A DNA stretch of 64,000 bases from Linnemannia elongata (GCA_036320915.1 JAXBDG010000005.1:682001-746000); one strand, 5' to 3'; positions 46,855-57,408 are shown, counted from the stretch's first letter. Notes: generated from the letters alone by a model not told the origin. Numbers and translations: made by a program.

Positions 46855-47461
46855 GCAGAGGACTGATAACTGTGCTGATGAAACGAGCCTTCTTTGTTGA
46901 CGCGAGTAGTGAGGACCAGGGTAACACCAGAAGGTTGACGCTGGTTTTCTAGCTATCAAACACCAAAGACTATGGTTGTCTCGCTAGCCCTACGATGTGC
47001 ACAAAAGTAAAAGAGCCTGGTCCGGTCCACTTCTTTCAGTCATAGAATGATCGACAATCAACAGAAGGTCGATTCCCATCCACTGTCCAGTATCCTATGA
47101 AATTGGGGCTGACCTTTGATGTTGTTGATTGACCGATGTTGTCGTTTTGCGTTGCCCCTTGCTCCTTTACGCTTTACCTTTCCGAGTTTAATTCCTCGGT
47201 GCTTTTCCCAGCTCCCTTATTTTTCCTATCACTTGATCTCTTCGATATCCTACCTTTCCAGTATACCCTTGATCCTCTGCATCCTTCCTTTCAGCCCTTA
47301 CTTTACCTTTGATGTATGTGTGTTGTGGCGTGTGTTGTAGTGTGAAAAAGTGAAAAGGTATGCTTTCATGGAACAATGGCTGAGCAGGACAGAAACCGTC
47401 TTCTTTATTTTTATCATGGTGTCTTATCTTGTAAGAAATACGGCGTATTGTACTGAGCTTT

Positions 47462-47506
<45 letters not shown>

Positions 47507-47846
47507 CTGGCACAAGTTGTGCACGTACACAATAGTGTTGTCCCTTGAATTTGCCTTTTGAAGTTGTCCCTTGAAGTTGTCCCTTGAAGTTGTCCCTCGG
47601 TGTTGTCCCTTAGTGTTGTCCTTTAGCGTTGTCCCCCAGTGTTGTTCTTTAGTGTCGTCCCTTGATGTTGTCCCTTGATGTTTTCCTTTGGTATGGTCTC
47701 AATTCTTTGTGGCCGTTCGCTGCCAGTAGGTATAAATCGTGGTATAGGTACCAAGCTCGTTAAAGCATATCGTATTTAGTCACCCTTTTTATCCCATTAT
47801 TCCAACTTTTTTATATCCCAATTTACCTTCACGGTCATAAGTCAGC
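46855..47846. other. Intergenic region with poly(A) tract and minisatellite
   Basis: Contains A40 at 47464-47503 and a degenerate minisatellite after it. No gene is seen; a CT-rich stretch lies at 47190-47330. Confidence 0.4.
47533..47692. repeat. Degenerate GTTGTCCCTTGA-type minisatellite
   Basis: About ten imperfect units of roughly 15 bp built on GTTGTCCCTTGA or GTTGTCCTTTAG. It stands just upstream of a small secreted-protein gene. Confidence 0.7.
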
Positions 47847-48283
47847 ATGAAGCACATAATCTTGGTGTACCTTGCCATGGTCGCATTTACTGCAACAGGG
47901 ATTCCGGTACCAGATACATCGAAGCATGTCAAGCCTGAGGAGATGACTGTCAGCGACAATTCGCAGTTCGTTCGACGAGACAGCTGTGGTAAGCGATATG
48001 TTCCAGTTATGAATATATAGAGACATCAAATCATAATACGAAAAGAAGTGCTGACCACTAACCATGGAATCGCTTTTTTTTGCGATTTGTAGGATCTCCG
48101 GGAGGTATACTTGCCGCCCCTCTAAAACTCCTTGGTCTGTCCCATGGTCTAGGGCCTAAGTCACCGGAAGTAGGAGAAGGCTCCACGACTGATCCAGTCA
48201 GTGGTATCGTATCAAGTGCGTTTGACTCGCTTGGTTTTAAAACCGCATCAACGAAGGAGTGCGCAGGGTCTGAAGCGTCGTAA
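47847..48283 (+). CDS. Small secreted protein
   Basis: Exons 47847-47988 and 48093-48283 give 110 residues. The N-terminus MKHIILVYLAMVAFTATG is a typical signal peptide. The mature part has a dibasic VRRD site just before the first cysteine, so processing by a kexin-like protease is conceivable. It has two cysteines, Gly/Ser-rich sequence and no recognised domain. It could be a small secreted or effector-like protein, or a lineage-specific protein. Confidence 0.6.
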
Positions 48284-49223
48284 TACATCAATTGCTTCCT
48301 GCGGTAGGTGCAGCCAGTGATTCCCACGCGATCATTGATCTTTACCCCGTTCGGCATGACTCCGGACCCTTATAATCAAGATTGAAGACTCGTCCCTTTG
48401 TGATTCTGATCTCCTACAAAATAAACGGATTCCTCTCCTATCGGCTTTACTTAAAATCCGGCTGAAAATCTTGGCTACCTCACTGTAGAGCAGTGTACCC
48501 AACGTGAGGAGCTTGTTGTTATTATTGTTGCTGTTGTTATGGAGACAAGGAAACCTGCCTTAGTGTACGCGCACCACATGTGAGAGATGATTAGCACTTG
48601 TTGGTCGCAGCGATTGAGGAGAATATAGAGCAAAGACAGATGGAAGAATAAAGAGGTAATGTTTCTATCCAGCCCACATCCTTTCCCCACCTTGCACAAA
48701 CACACACACATACACTCTCTTTCACTCTCATATAACTTTCATATATTTATTTTCTTTGATGCTACAGCTGTCAAGCTGCTTCCCATCAACCGAGATGGGG
48801 GCTACTTCTTGAATGACTATGACGAGTGCACCGACTCTAAAAGAAGAAGCGAGGACTATAAATGGAAACGACTGAGAGGCTTTATTAGGGCCCAAGCGCT
48901 CGAGTTGTACGCGGTCGCAGCGATGAGTGACAGCCTGCCTGCGTCACGACGACTTGTCTCAGGTGCTTCCTCTCATCGTCCTCACTTCCTCTTTAGAGTT
49001 GATGTACTCTTCCTACCCATCCAAGAAGTGGCCCACATCTCGGTTAGTAGGAAATAGTTTGTCAGGTGTTGTGTCAAGGGAAGAAAAGACATGTAAGTGA
49101 TATGAGTGTGAAGGATAGTGTATGTGCTAACGTATCGGAAACATATTCCCTTTTTGTTAAGACAATCCGAAAGAAAAGAAAAGAAAAAAAAAAAAAAAAA
49201 AAAAAAAAAGAAAGAGAGAGATG
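48284..49223. other. Region without a supported gene
   Basis: An open stretch at about 48770-49057 (VKLLPINRDGGYFLNDYDE) could be an exon or relic, but no start, partner exon or family can be shown. An A26 run lies at 49184-49209. Confidence 0.3.
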
Positions 49224-49450
49224 TTGTTCTTTCGAGCAAATCTATAGAACAATGGGCTTAATCTCAGCAGATCGTAACGACAAGGCTACACTACTGCTTA
49301 CATTATCCCGTTCAATTAAAGTCGTCTGCAATGGATTTATCTCTTCCAATATTTGAAATTAACATTAGCAGGAACCTCACAAAGCCTTTCCGCTCTGCAA
49401 GATAACCCCACGTATTATGATTCAGGATCCGTCGTATTCAACTAAAAATC
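49224..49450 (-). rRNA. Degenerate LSU rRNA 3'-end fragment, copy 1
   Basis: Read on the minus strand this matches the last part of fungal 25S/28S rRNA. The plus strand has the complementary blocks gggcttaatctcagcagatc and ctactgcttacattatcccg. It is interrupted by small changes (for example cattatcccg where fungi have caataccccg) and loses similarity after about 49450. The pyrimidine run beyond the rRNA end (the A26 here) may be the former 3' external spacer. Confidence 0.8.
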
Positions 49451-49625
49451 GGGCTACATCGCTGAGGGCTCGTCTCTTCACCGTTACTCCTTCATGGATG
49501 CCCGTGGCTGCTGTGGTTGACATCCTAGTCTTACGAGGTTCTATTCTTTGTCCAGACTGTGTTCACTGCCGCTTTGAGCTGTTGCAACCTTTCCACTGTG
49601 CTTGGCAATTGTGTCATATCGTAAC

Positions 49626-50200
49626 TTAACCCCCCTCAATGCTCTCAGCAAGTACACGATCGGGCCCTACAGGTCGAATGTGCTTGGGCTTTTGCGCTGC
49701 TCCCTCCGCTGATATTATAACTGGCGGGACTTCTGCTGAATGGGCCGATGTGGATCCAGATCCTTTGCTAATTGGTTCGATCGTTATCGCCGCTGATTCA
49801 GGCTCCTCCAGTTCGTTCCAGTCCATATCCGCACTGACCTCCGCAGAATCCTCTTCTCCTCTAGTTTTGGCGTTTCTGCGAACTGAGTCCAGTTGGATGG
49901 CCTGCTTGTTCCTGTCGTCGCTGCTGTGTTGTGCCTCCAGCATTGCGCGTTGTCTTGCTTGCGGCGTATGCTTGGCTGAGAGTTTCGGTCTGGATCCTCA
50001 TAGATCCTGCAGGTACACGGTTCGCGACGGCCACGGCGTTCAATCTCGTAGAAGGTGGTGCCCGCTCTGCTCTCTAATTGGTGCAATCTCGCGATATATG
50101 TCCTTTTGTTGGCAGTTGGAACAGGTAACTTCGGGGCATGCCAGCGCTATATGTCCCTTCTGCTTGCAAAAGTTGCATGTTCATGGTCCCGCTCCCGTCG
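49626..50200 (-). pseudogene. Zinc-knuckle retroelement protein relic
   Basis: At 50177-50136 the minus strand encodes a perfect CCHC knuckle (CNFCKQKGHIALAC), followed by half of a second one (CSNC). A TGA stands two codons before it and the downstream frame changes, leaving a 105-residue acidic open stretch (49943-49626). This fits a decayed LINE ORF1 or Gag protein. The family cannot be settled from the sequence alone. Confidence 0.5.
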
Positions 50201-50997
50201 ATGATTGGCTGACGTATCTGCTTAAGCGTGCCACTTTGTCCTGCTTGAACTCCGCGGATGTGATGCGCTTGCATCGATCCTGCGAACACACGGCGTGCAA
50301 CGATTGGGTTCATGCATCTGATAAGACATCTTTCGCATTGTGAATTACGCATTGACATGAAATACTTGGAGAAACCGTACATTACTCAACCACAGAGTAA
50401 ATACGTACTTCAAAAGATACTGATCAACACCTGAAGCGTCGACCCGATTGCGAGTTGACCTAAATCTAGATCTAGTCTCAGACGCCTAGAACACTACTCA
50501 GTTGCTCTAGCCTATGCTTTGTTTGAGGACTTAGCGCACACTTTCTTCTTTTTTTTCCCATGAGCACTGGCATGAGTCAATTCCTATATTTCAGCAGACT
50601 TGTCTGCTCAGGTTTCAGTTTCTTTTACGTTAGCTAAGGTACTTTTCTTTAACCAGAGATTTTTTTGTATTCTTTTTCACCAATTCATGTCTTTTCATCA
50701 ACGATTTGCCATAGGAGCCTCTTGCGATTACTCGTAGTAATTGATGTTTGACCTTGCGCCATTTTCTCATTGCTCATTGTCTACGCCATTTTCTCATTGT
50801 CTGCGGCGCACTATTTCTTCGTTGGACTTGAGAGTATCACAAATACCTCCTCCTTTGTACATAACTCTCGGCTCTTGATATAAAACGGCATCCGAATTCA
50901 CTCAACAAATTCATCTTTTTTCTCCACAAAAAAAAAAGATTCACTTTTCAAACAATCCTCACTCTTGTAACTCCTTTCCCCTCCCCCCTTCCACAAC
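50201..50997. other. Region without gene; promoter of DUF5648 gene
   Basis: No coding signal. The last 130 bp (TATA-like gatataaaa at about 50878, then a CT-rich leader) should serve the secreted-protein gene at 50998. Confidence 0.4.
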
Positions 50998-51585
50998 ATG
51001 CAATTTAAAACTCTTCTCTTTTCTTTTTCAGTCCTCCTGGCCACTGTCGCGACTGTGATCCAAGGTAAACTGCAGTGACCTATTGCTATGAACCATCAAT
51101 GCAATTCAAATGGATCGACATGCAGCTCGAAGCACTTTTTTAATTTTTTTTTTTTTTTTTAAGCTGCCGACCATTTTTACACCACTGACCCAAGAGGCGA
51201 GCTTGCGCCAGCCAGTGGCTACACACTCGAGGGCATTACTGGATACGTGTACACGAATCCCGTCTCAGGAACCATGGCCATCTATCGTTGGTATAAACCT
51301 TCTAATGGCGACCACTTCTATACCGCCGACCCGCATGGTGAAGTCGCCCCTGGAGCTGGTTACAAAAAAGAAGGAGTAGCATGGTATATGTACTCGACTC
51401 AGAAGACTGGAACAGTTCCGTTGTTCCGCTGGTTTAGCCCTGGATCTGGAGACCATTTCTACACCACCGATCCGAACGGTGAGGTCGCGCCATCGGTTGG
51501 ATACAACTATGAAGGCATTACTGGATATTTATATCCCGGAGCAACTGGTGGAACCGCTCCTGTTTTCCGTTGGTACCATAAGTAA
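50998..51585 (+). CDS. Secreted DUF5648-repeat protein
   Basis: Exons 50998-51064 and 51164-51585 give 162 residues. A signal peptide (MQFKTLLFSFSVLLATVATV) is followed by three copies of a repeat of about 47 residues with the pattern DHFYTTDP.GE.AP..GY..EG..GY.Y, then a Phe/Tyr-Arg-Trp block. This is the DUF5648 module seen in secreted fungal and bacterial proteins, sometimes joined to hydrolases. Intron 1 lies just after the signal peptide and ends with an 18-T run. It is intact although it sits between rDNA relics. It probably acts outside the cell; ligand or substrate is unknown. Confidence 0.85.
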
Positions 51586-51800
51586 TACCAGTGCTTGACA
51601 CGTCTGGTTTCTGGTGCCGTCACCAATGGTTTGTCTGCTTTCTGGTGCCGTCGCCAATTTTTTGGTAGATAAAAGAGAGCTGACGTCGCTTAGTGGTTGG
51701 GGAGTCGTAGCAATCCACATTACATTCCATTATATAAATTACATAAAAAATCCTGGATAGTTTTGTTCAACCCAGAAATAAAAGAAAGAACGGAAAAGAA

Positions 51801-51997
51801 AAGAGATATTGTTCTTTTGGGCAAATGTATAGAACAATGGGCTTAATCTCAGCAGATCGTAGCAACAATGCTACTCTACTGCTTACAATACCCCGTTCAA
51901 TTAAAGTCGTCTGCAATGGATTTATCTCTTCCAATATTTGAAATTAACATTAGCAGAAACCTCACAAAGCCTTTCCGCTCTGCAAGGTAATCCCACG
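51801..51997 (-). rRNA. Degenerate LSU rRNA fragment, copy 2, 3' half
   Basis: Antisense of the very 3' end of LSU rRNA, closely similar to copy 1 and including the sequence just outside the rRNA end. It stops exactly at the retrotransposon LTR and resumes at 55999, so it is one fragment split by the insertion. Confidence 0.82.
51993..51997. repeat. Target-site duplication, left copy
   Basis: ccacg directly before the left LTR; the same five bases follow the right LTR at 55994-55998. Five bp is typical of Ty3/gypsy integrases. Confidence 0.85.
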
Positions 51998-52287
51998 TGT
52001 CACAAGGCGACCGAGTAGTCGCCTTGAAAATGTGGGGAACAAAACGAGAGAATGAGGGAATGGGGGAACTACGATTTAGATAGCTAGGGAACAATATGCT
52101 TTAATAAAGTGAGTCCTTCGACTAAGGGACTAACTATGGAAGGTGGATACTATTTGTACTGTTGTAAAGGTTTCTAGAGCTTTCTGTTAATGGTTGATTA
52201 GTAAGCACGGAAGGATCTCGAATATTGGTGGCGGTGAGAAGGATTGGTGGCGTCAGGTTGTCGTCATCTCAGAGTGAAACTCTGACA
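51998..52287 (-). repeat. 3' LTR (left copy)
   Basis: 290 bp. By eye it is the same base for base as the copy at 55704-55993. The ends form a 5-bp inverted repeat (TGTCA/TGACA). Confidence 0.9.
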
Positions 52288-52298
52288 CTCCCACTCTT
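52288..52298 (-). promoter_or_regulatory. Polypurine tract
   Basis: The minus strand reads aagagtgggag immediately before the 3' LTR, the expected place of the plus-strand primer. Confidence 0.7.
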
Positions 52299-52306
52299 AA
52301 AGGGGA

Positions 52307-52924
52307 TCAATCGCGAGATGGTTGTGCTCCATACAGACGAAGGGCCTCTCGGTAGGCGGCCAGGGCCTCTTGGTAGGCGGCCAAGTGATGGTCCATTTGG
52401 GTTGGTGGAGGGGGGGTGAAGCGACGGATGTCATCTCGAAGACTTCGCTCTTGATTCTGAAGGTCCGCACAGCGTTTTCGATACCATTGCAAGTGTTCTT
52501 GCGGAAGGGAGAGGTCGTTTGCCTTCTGGCCAACCAACGTGAGCTCACTGACTGTTTCATTCCAATATATCTCTAGACGGGCGAGGAACTGTCCAACTTG
52601 GGCCGGTTGGGTTGATCTGGAAAGATCTTCTTGTACAGGGCGGTCAGGGACATATTGCAAGGTGAGGGTTGGTTTCTCATCATCATTAGAATCGAAGTCG
52701 ACGACATCGCCTTGTGTGAAGGTGGAGTTGGCTGCTTCGTTCTCAGGCGTTGAGTCTCGTTCTGGAGCTGGTGCGGTGGGGGAAGGACTTCGGATGGGGG
52801 TTGCTGCAGGGTCGTTTGTGTCGTGGAAGGACGGTTGTCGTTGGGGGGGTCTTGTACGACGGTTGTACTGGCTACCCGGAATGGATTTGATGGAGGTGTC
52901 GAACTGTGTGCGCTTGTTGGTCAT
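52307..52924 (-). CDS. Intact ORF in retrotransposon (Gag-like or accessory)
   Basis: A 205-residue frame with a good ATG context (ccaaacaccatg). The first 110 residues are Pro/Thr/Asp-rich and disordered. The rest (VGQFLARLEIYWNETV, LQWYRKRCADLQNQERSLRDD) is helical and probably a coiled coil. On the minus strand it is preceded by a CT-rich leader-like stretch (about 53440-52930) with A37. It lies at the 3' end of the element, after the integrase relic, an odd place for Gag. It could be Gag moved by rearrangement, an accessory protein, or a captured host gene. No family is recognised. Confidence 0.55.
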   Translation of the reverse strand: MTNKRTQFDTSIKSIPGSQYNRRTRPPQRQPSFHDTNDPAATPIRSPSPTAPAPERDSTPENEAANSTFTQGDVVDFDSNDDEKPTLTLQYVPDRPVQEDLSRSTQPAQVGQFLARLEIYWNETVSELTLVGQKANDLSLPQEHLQWYRKRCADLQNQERSLRDDIRRFTPPPPTQMDHHLAAYQEALAAYREALRLYGAQPSRD

Positions 52925-52965
52925 GGTGTTTGGTTGTTACTGGTGAGGAAAAGTGTTGTGGGTGT

Positions 52966-52966
<1 letters not shown>

Positions 52967-53003
<37 letters not shown>
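52967..53003. repeat. T37 homopolymer inside the retrotransposon
   Basis: An A37 run on the element's coding strand, about 45 nt before the ATG of the 205-codon frame. Confidence 0.85.
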
Positions 53004-53004
<1 letters not shown>

Positions 53005-53462
53005 GAATGGAGGAACAGGTGCGTAATGAAAGTTGAACGAATGTAGAAGAATGTGGTGGACGTAGAGGGAGTGGCGGTGAAATGGGGGCAAATGTGTATG
53101 GAGAAGGAGAGGAAATGGAGAAAGAAGGGAAGCGAGGATGGGCAGCGTTTGCATTTTGAACGTTAAGCAATGGCGAGCTGTCCATGAGTAGAGGTCATGT
53201 TGACAAGACGGGGGTAGCGTGTGCATGAGGTGGCAGGGAGAATGGCGTGATGGATGACGGAAGGAAAAAAAGGGAGGTGCATGAGGTGAAAAAGAGAATG
53301 GCGTGCTTGGCGTTGTCGGAATGGGATTGGTTAATGAGGAAAAGGGAGGAGAGCGAGTTTGCATGAGGGGGCGCATGCATGTGATCGATTTGTTGGTTGG
53401 GCTTGCACAAAGGAAATGTACATGGAGAGAGCTGAGTGGCAACAGGGTTCCACTTTCTCCTT

Positions 53463-53840
53463 TTTAGGCGGGGATTCGGTGTTTAGACAAGTATCGGTCG
53501 AGTATGGCTTTGGCGTTAACAAGGTCGTCGGCGGTCTGCCAGGTGTTTTTCGGAATGAGGGTAGCCGACCTACTTGACCAGGAAAAGGAAGGGGCTATCC
53601 TTGGACTTGGCGTGCTTGACGATTTTTCGACTTCGTATTCCACTTGATAGTAGGCAGGGTTGTCCGGGAGATCTGCTTGATCTTGGATGATAAACTGGTC
53701 TGGATCGCAAGGGACGTGTTTATGAGGTTTGGAGACGTGGAGAACAGGAAGGATGCGAGACTTGGATGGTAGGTCCAATGTGTAGTTGAGGGGACTAGGA
53801 CGGGTCGAGGATCTGGTAACCAGGGGCGGCTATGGTGCCT
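53463..53840 (-). pseudogene. Integrase C-terminus plus chromodomain, decayed
   Basis: A GPY/F-like module (LDLPSKSRILPVLHVSKPHK) leads into a chromodomain start (AYYQVEYEVEK). A frameshift follows right after VEK, an in-frame TAG stands where chromodomains have a Trp, and another shift precedes the module. This identifies the element as a chromovirus-type Ty3/gypsy relative, and shows that this copy cannot make integrase. Confidence 0.7.
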
Positions 53841-54360
53841 GGTAGTTTGGTCAAATACGACGCAGGCGTTCAAGGACGGAAAGTAAGGTACTCGAAGGTC
53901 GTTCCGAAGCGTCGGCTTGTATCTCTTGATGAGGGCTTGAACGGTAATAGGGTCATAACAGAGGCGAAGTTCCCACATCCATCAACGGTGACTTTCGATT
54001 ACTTGAGAAGTTGGCGAACTGATAGACATGATCGGCTTGTAGGTGTAACGGATGGGGCGGAATAACGTTATCGACCCACTATACAGTGGCGACAGAGCAT
54101 TGGGGAACGTCGAGAACCAGGGTGTCGGCGCGTCTATTTACAGTGCCGGAGCGAACGGGGACTACGACGAAGACGTTATCAATGTATAACTTGATGTCGA
54201 CGGGAGGCGAGAAAAGATACGGAAACGGTGTTGATGTGCAACTTGGTGACACCACTGGCAACTAGTCAATGTCGGACCATTAACTGATGGCGACGACGGA
54301 GTAACGAGGGAATGGAAGCCGATGCGTTAACTGAACGCAATTGATTGGACTAGTCGTAGT

Positions 54361-54556
54361 CTCGGGCTTGATACCGAGTGCTTGAACACGGACTTGGATA
54401 TAGCCTCGGGCTTGATACCGAGTGCTCGAACATGGACTTGGGTGTAGCCTCGGGCTTGATACCGAGTGCTCGAACATGGACTTGGGTGTAGCCTCGGGCT
54501 TGATACCGAGTGCTCGAACACGGACTTGAACGTAGCCTCGGGCTTGATACCGGGGA
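54361..54556. repeat. 44-bp tandem repeat, about 4.5 units
   Basis: Units start with ctcgggcttgatacc at 54361, 54405, 54449, 54493 and 54537, exactly 44 bp apart. Because 44 is not a multiple of three, successive units are read in different frames. Confidence 0.9.
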
Positions 54557-54713
54557 CACGGACGATTTCTTGACTGATGTAGTTGGCATTGGCGCCGCAG
54601 TCGACTAATACGTCATGCTTGCAGCCCTTTATGTGTCTAGCAATATACACCAACCAACTTCTCGTCTTCCGGTTCTTCAAGTAAGATCGGAATTCGGACT
54701 CAGTGGCAAACAT
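54549..54713 (-). pseudogene. Retroviral-type aspartic protease relic
   Basis: A 55-residue stretch ends in HDVLVDCGANANYISQEIV, the shape of an LTR-element protease active site (D-T/S-G-A) but with Cys in the second position. It runs straight into the 44-bp repeats, so the rest of the protease and all of the polymerase are missing. Confidence 0.55.
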
Positions 54714-55688
54714 GGTCAGCGCATTGGGTTCGAGGGTGAGATGGACGGAGACAATGGTGTCGACGTATCAACTAGTGACAACGAGACGGTGGACGAGGAC
54801 AGAACGAACGGTTCTGGCAATACGAACAATGACGGACAAGGCGGTGTCGACCCATCAAACGATGGCGACGAAACGATAGACGAAGACAGAACGGACGGTT
54901 CTAACGATGCGGACGAAATTGATACGACGGTTAACGGTTCCATCAAAGGGGTTATGCTCTCTGCAGTGGAACTGGATTCTTGGATAGTGGCGGTGGTGGT
55001 TTGATCGTTCGCGAGACGGCGGACATGGTCGGCGTGCTGGACGAACTGGACGGTTAAACGATGTTGAGCCATCAACCGGTGGCATCAGAACGATACCATA
55101 AACGTAGTGACACTGTTGTCCCACTAATTAGAGGCGACGGACTGGACGAGAAGGTAACGTTGATATGACACTTGGCATCAACAATACGGACAATGACGAT
55201 GTGGATGCGTTACTTGACGGCGATACCACAGACGGACAAGGACGACGGTGTCGGTTCAACAACCAGAGACGGCAGCGTTGGTTTAACAGCCAACGGAGAC
55301 AACAATGTTGGTTCAACAACCAACGGCGATGGGAAAGACGATTGTGTCGATTCGACAATCGAAAGTAACGAGACAGACAGCATTGGCTTAATAGCCAATG
55401 GTGGCGAAAAGGAGGTATTCGACAGGTTTAACAAGGGCGGCACTGGGAACGGTTGTTCCCTCTGGAAAGGCATGGGTTCTGGAGTGGTGTGGAACAGTGG
55501 ACAACATGGAGTCTAACTCCATAGGATGAGGAACAGACAGGGATCAAACTCGGGTTGTTTCAAGTCTAGACCCGGAAGGGCAGTCTCAAACGGATACACA
55601 GAGGGCGGAACTGGCAACGATCGGACCATGGACGTGAGGAAGAGACTCGTAGGCGACTTGAACAAGGCAACAGGGTAGGTAGTTCGCA

Positions 55689-55703
55689 ACTCCTTTGCTA
55701 CCA
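55689..55703 (-). promoter_or_regulatory. Primer-binding site
   Basis: The minus strand reads TGGTAGCAAAGGAG directly after the 5' LTR. TGGTAGC at the start is typical of elements primed by initiator-Met tRNA. The tRNA identity is inferred. Confidence 0.7.
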
Positions 55704-55993
55704 TGTCACAAGGCGACCGAGTAGTCGCCTTGAAAATGTGGGGAACAAAACGAGAGAATGAGGGAATGGGGGAACTACGATTTAGATAGCTAGGGAACAA
55801 TATGCTTTAATAAAGTGAGTCCTTCGACTAAGGGACTAACTATGGAAGGTGGATACTATTTGTACTGTTGTAAAGGTTTCTAGAGCTTTCTGTTAATGGT
55901 TGATTAGTAAGCACGGAAGGATCTCGAATATTGGTGGCGGTGAGAAGGATTGGTGGCGTCAGGTTGTCGTCATCTCAGAGTGAAACTCTGACA
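55704..55993 (-). repeat. 5' LTR (right copy)
   Basis: 290 bp, apparently identical to the left LTR. The element is transcribed from here toward lower coordinates. Confidence 0.9.
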
Positions 55994-55998
55994 CCACG
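55994..55998. repeat. Target-site duplication, right copy
   Basis: ccacg, matching 51993-51997. Confidence 0.85.
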
Positions 55999-56221
55999 TT
56001 CGTAAGATTCTGGACCGTAGGTCTATTCGTATTCAACTAAAAATGGCATAAGGCGGTAATCGTCGCGTTCTAGCGCGGGCTCTGACTTAGAGGCGTTCAG
56101 CCATAACCCAACGGATGATAGGTTCGGGGCCATTGCCTGCTCAAGCAGGCCCAAATACCAATTATCCGAATGAACGGTTCCTCTCGTACTAAGTTCAATG
56201 ACTATTGCAACAACATTTCAT

Positions 56222-56276
<55 letters not shown>

Positions 56277-56400
56277 ATTAGTGGGTGAACAATCCAACGC
56301 TTACTGAATTCTGCTTCTGTATGATAGGGAGAGCCAAAATCAAAGGATCTAGAAGCAACATCGCTATGAGCCCTCGGCTGCCCAAGTTGGCGAGGCTCTT
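55999..56400 (-). rRNA. Degenerate LSU rRNA fragment, copy 2, 5' half
   Basis: Continuation of the fragment at 51801-51997. It includes the sarcin-ricin loop complement (ggttcctctcgtact, 56176-56190) and the blocks gacggtctaaacccagctca and cgttccctattagtgggtga. Similarity fades after about 56400. Scattered substitutions and a shortened first 50 bp show it is not a working gene. Confidence 0.88.
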
Positions 56401-57017
56401 AGTTCAGAAACGAGATACATCATGTTCCCGAAAGAGATGCACATGTGAGCCATTTCTCTCGATCGATTTTACATAGCAATGTGTACATATGCACAGCGCA
56501 TGAAAGAGGAAGGGGCAGAGGAGCGCGAAGGGCGTGGGAAGCAAAAGAAATAGTAGTAAGTACAGCGCATAAACAAAAGGTATGGGGATGTCAGGGCGTG
56601 GGTAGCGTGCAAGGACCGTTCTGCCACAATAGAGGAAGAGGTAGCATTGCATATGTTATTTTTCACTGCTTCATAGCAGACTTCATCCTTATGCAGTGTG
56701 TTTAGCAATTTGGGAGACTGGCCTAGGCCCTCTTCACTGTACATAGTTTCTATCTTATTATTCGGCCTTTTCTGCCGGTGTTGATTTGGTGCGCGACCAT
56801 ATCTTATTCGCGACTCATAAAATCTATGCCTGCAAATGAAAACAAATAAACCTACTGTTGGCAAGATGATATAAGGAGTCCTTGATTTCTCCCTTATTTT
56901 TTCTGCAGCCTTGTTTTTCTCTGCCCTTGTTCCTTCCCTATAATTTCTGCTACCTTGTTTTCTCCCTTTATCCCTCTCTGATCTTATCTCGCCGTCCTTT
57001 CCGTCCCTTACCACCTC
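56401..57017. other. Spacer between LSU fragments
   Basis: No gene is seen. CT-rich around 56885-57015. Confidence 0.35.
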
Positions 57018-57165
57018 CCTTAGTGAGCAATCAATCATCAAGTATTCCGTCTCAGTATGATAGGAAGAGCCGAAATCGAAGGATCAAAAAGCATCGTCGC
57101 TATGAACGCTTGGCTGCCACAAGCCAGCTATTATCTCCCTATGGTATATTTTTTGGCACCCCTTC
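57018..57165 (-). rRNA. Degenerate LSU rRNA fragment, copy 3
   Basis: Overlaps in content with the far end of copy 2 (tatgataggaagagccgaaa, then cgctatgaacgcttggctgc) and extends a little further inward in the LSU gene (ccacaagccag). Same orientation as the other copies. Confidence 0.82.
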
Positions 57166-57408
57166 CTGTTTTATGTTCTTGTTTTATATTTGGATCGTCC
57201 CATCCGTTGGCTTTTCATGATACATGCATCGCTAGGTAGAATAATCACCCCTTAATCGATCCAATTAGCGCAAGTGAACAAAGCATTGTTACTCAGGGGA
57301 GAGGTCCTGGCCAGAGTGATAGGACCGCTGTTAAGTCCTCAATTGGTACGGGGGGGATGGAGGGGTTGTGGTAGCGTAGTAATAGTGGGATCCTAAAATA
57401 ATACACGA

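Larger units (their letters stand above)
51998..55993 (-). mobile_element. Non-autonomous Ty3/gypsy-type (chromovirus-like) LTR retrotransposon
   Basis: A 3,996-bp element in minus orientation. It has 290-bp LTRs that look identical, start TGTCA and end TGACA, a primer-binding site after the right LTR, a purine tract before the left LTR, and a 5-bp target duplication. The 3.4-kb interior keeps a protease-like piece and the end of an integrase with a chromodomain, both decayed, and has no recognisable reverse transcriptase or RNase H. It also holds a 44-bp tandem repeat, a T37 run and one intact 205-codon frame. Identical LTRs with decayed genes imply recent movement using enzymes from another copy. 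Confidence 0.9.

Noticed and set aside
48659..49057. Possible exon with LPINRDGGYFLNDYDE
   Set aside because: No ATG context, partner exon or family could be shown, so it was only mentioned as an open stretch.
50316..50324. A tenth ATCTGATAA outside the reductase region
   Set aside because: It lacks the leading purine context (GCATCTGATAA), is not near an iron gene, and one chance match in 52 kb is expected.
49639..50343. 234-codon plus-strand frame
   Set aside because: It lies antisense to a CCHC zinc-knuckle relic whose motif is unmistakable on the minus strand.
54361..54556. Regular 44-bp repeats as a CRISPR-like array
   Set aside because: Units are contiguous with no unique spacers, and the organism is a eukaryote; it is a tandem repeat in a retrotransposon.
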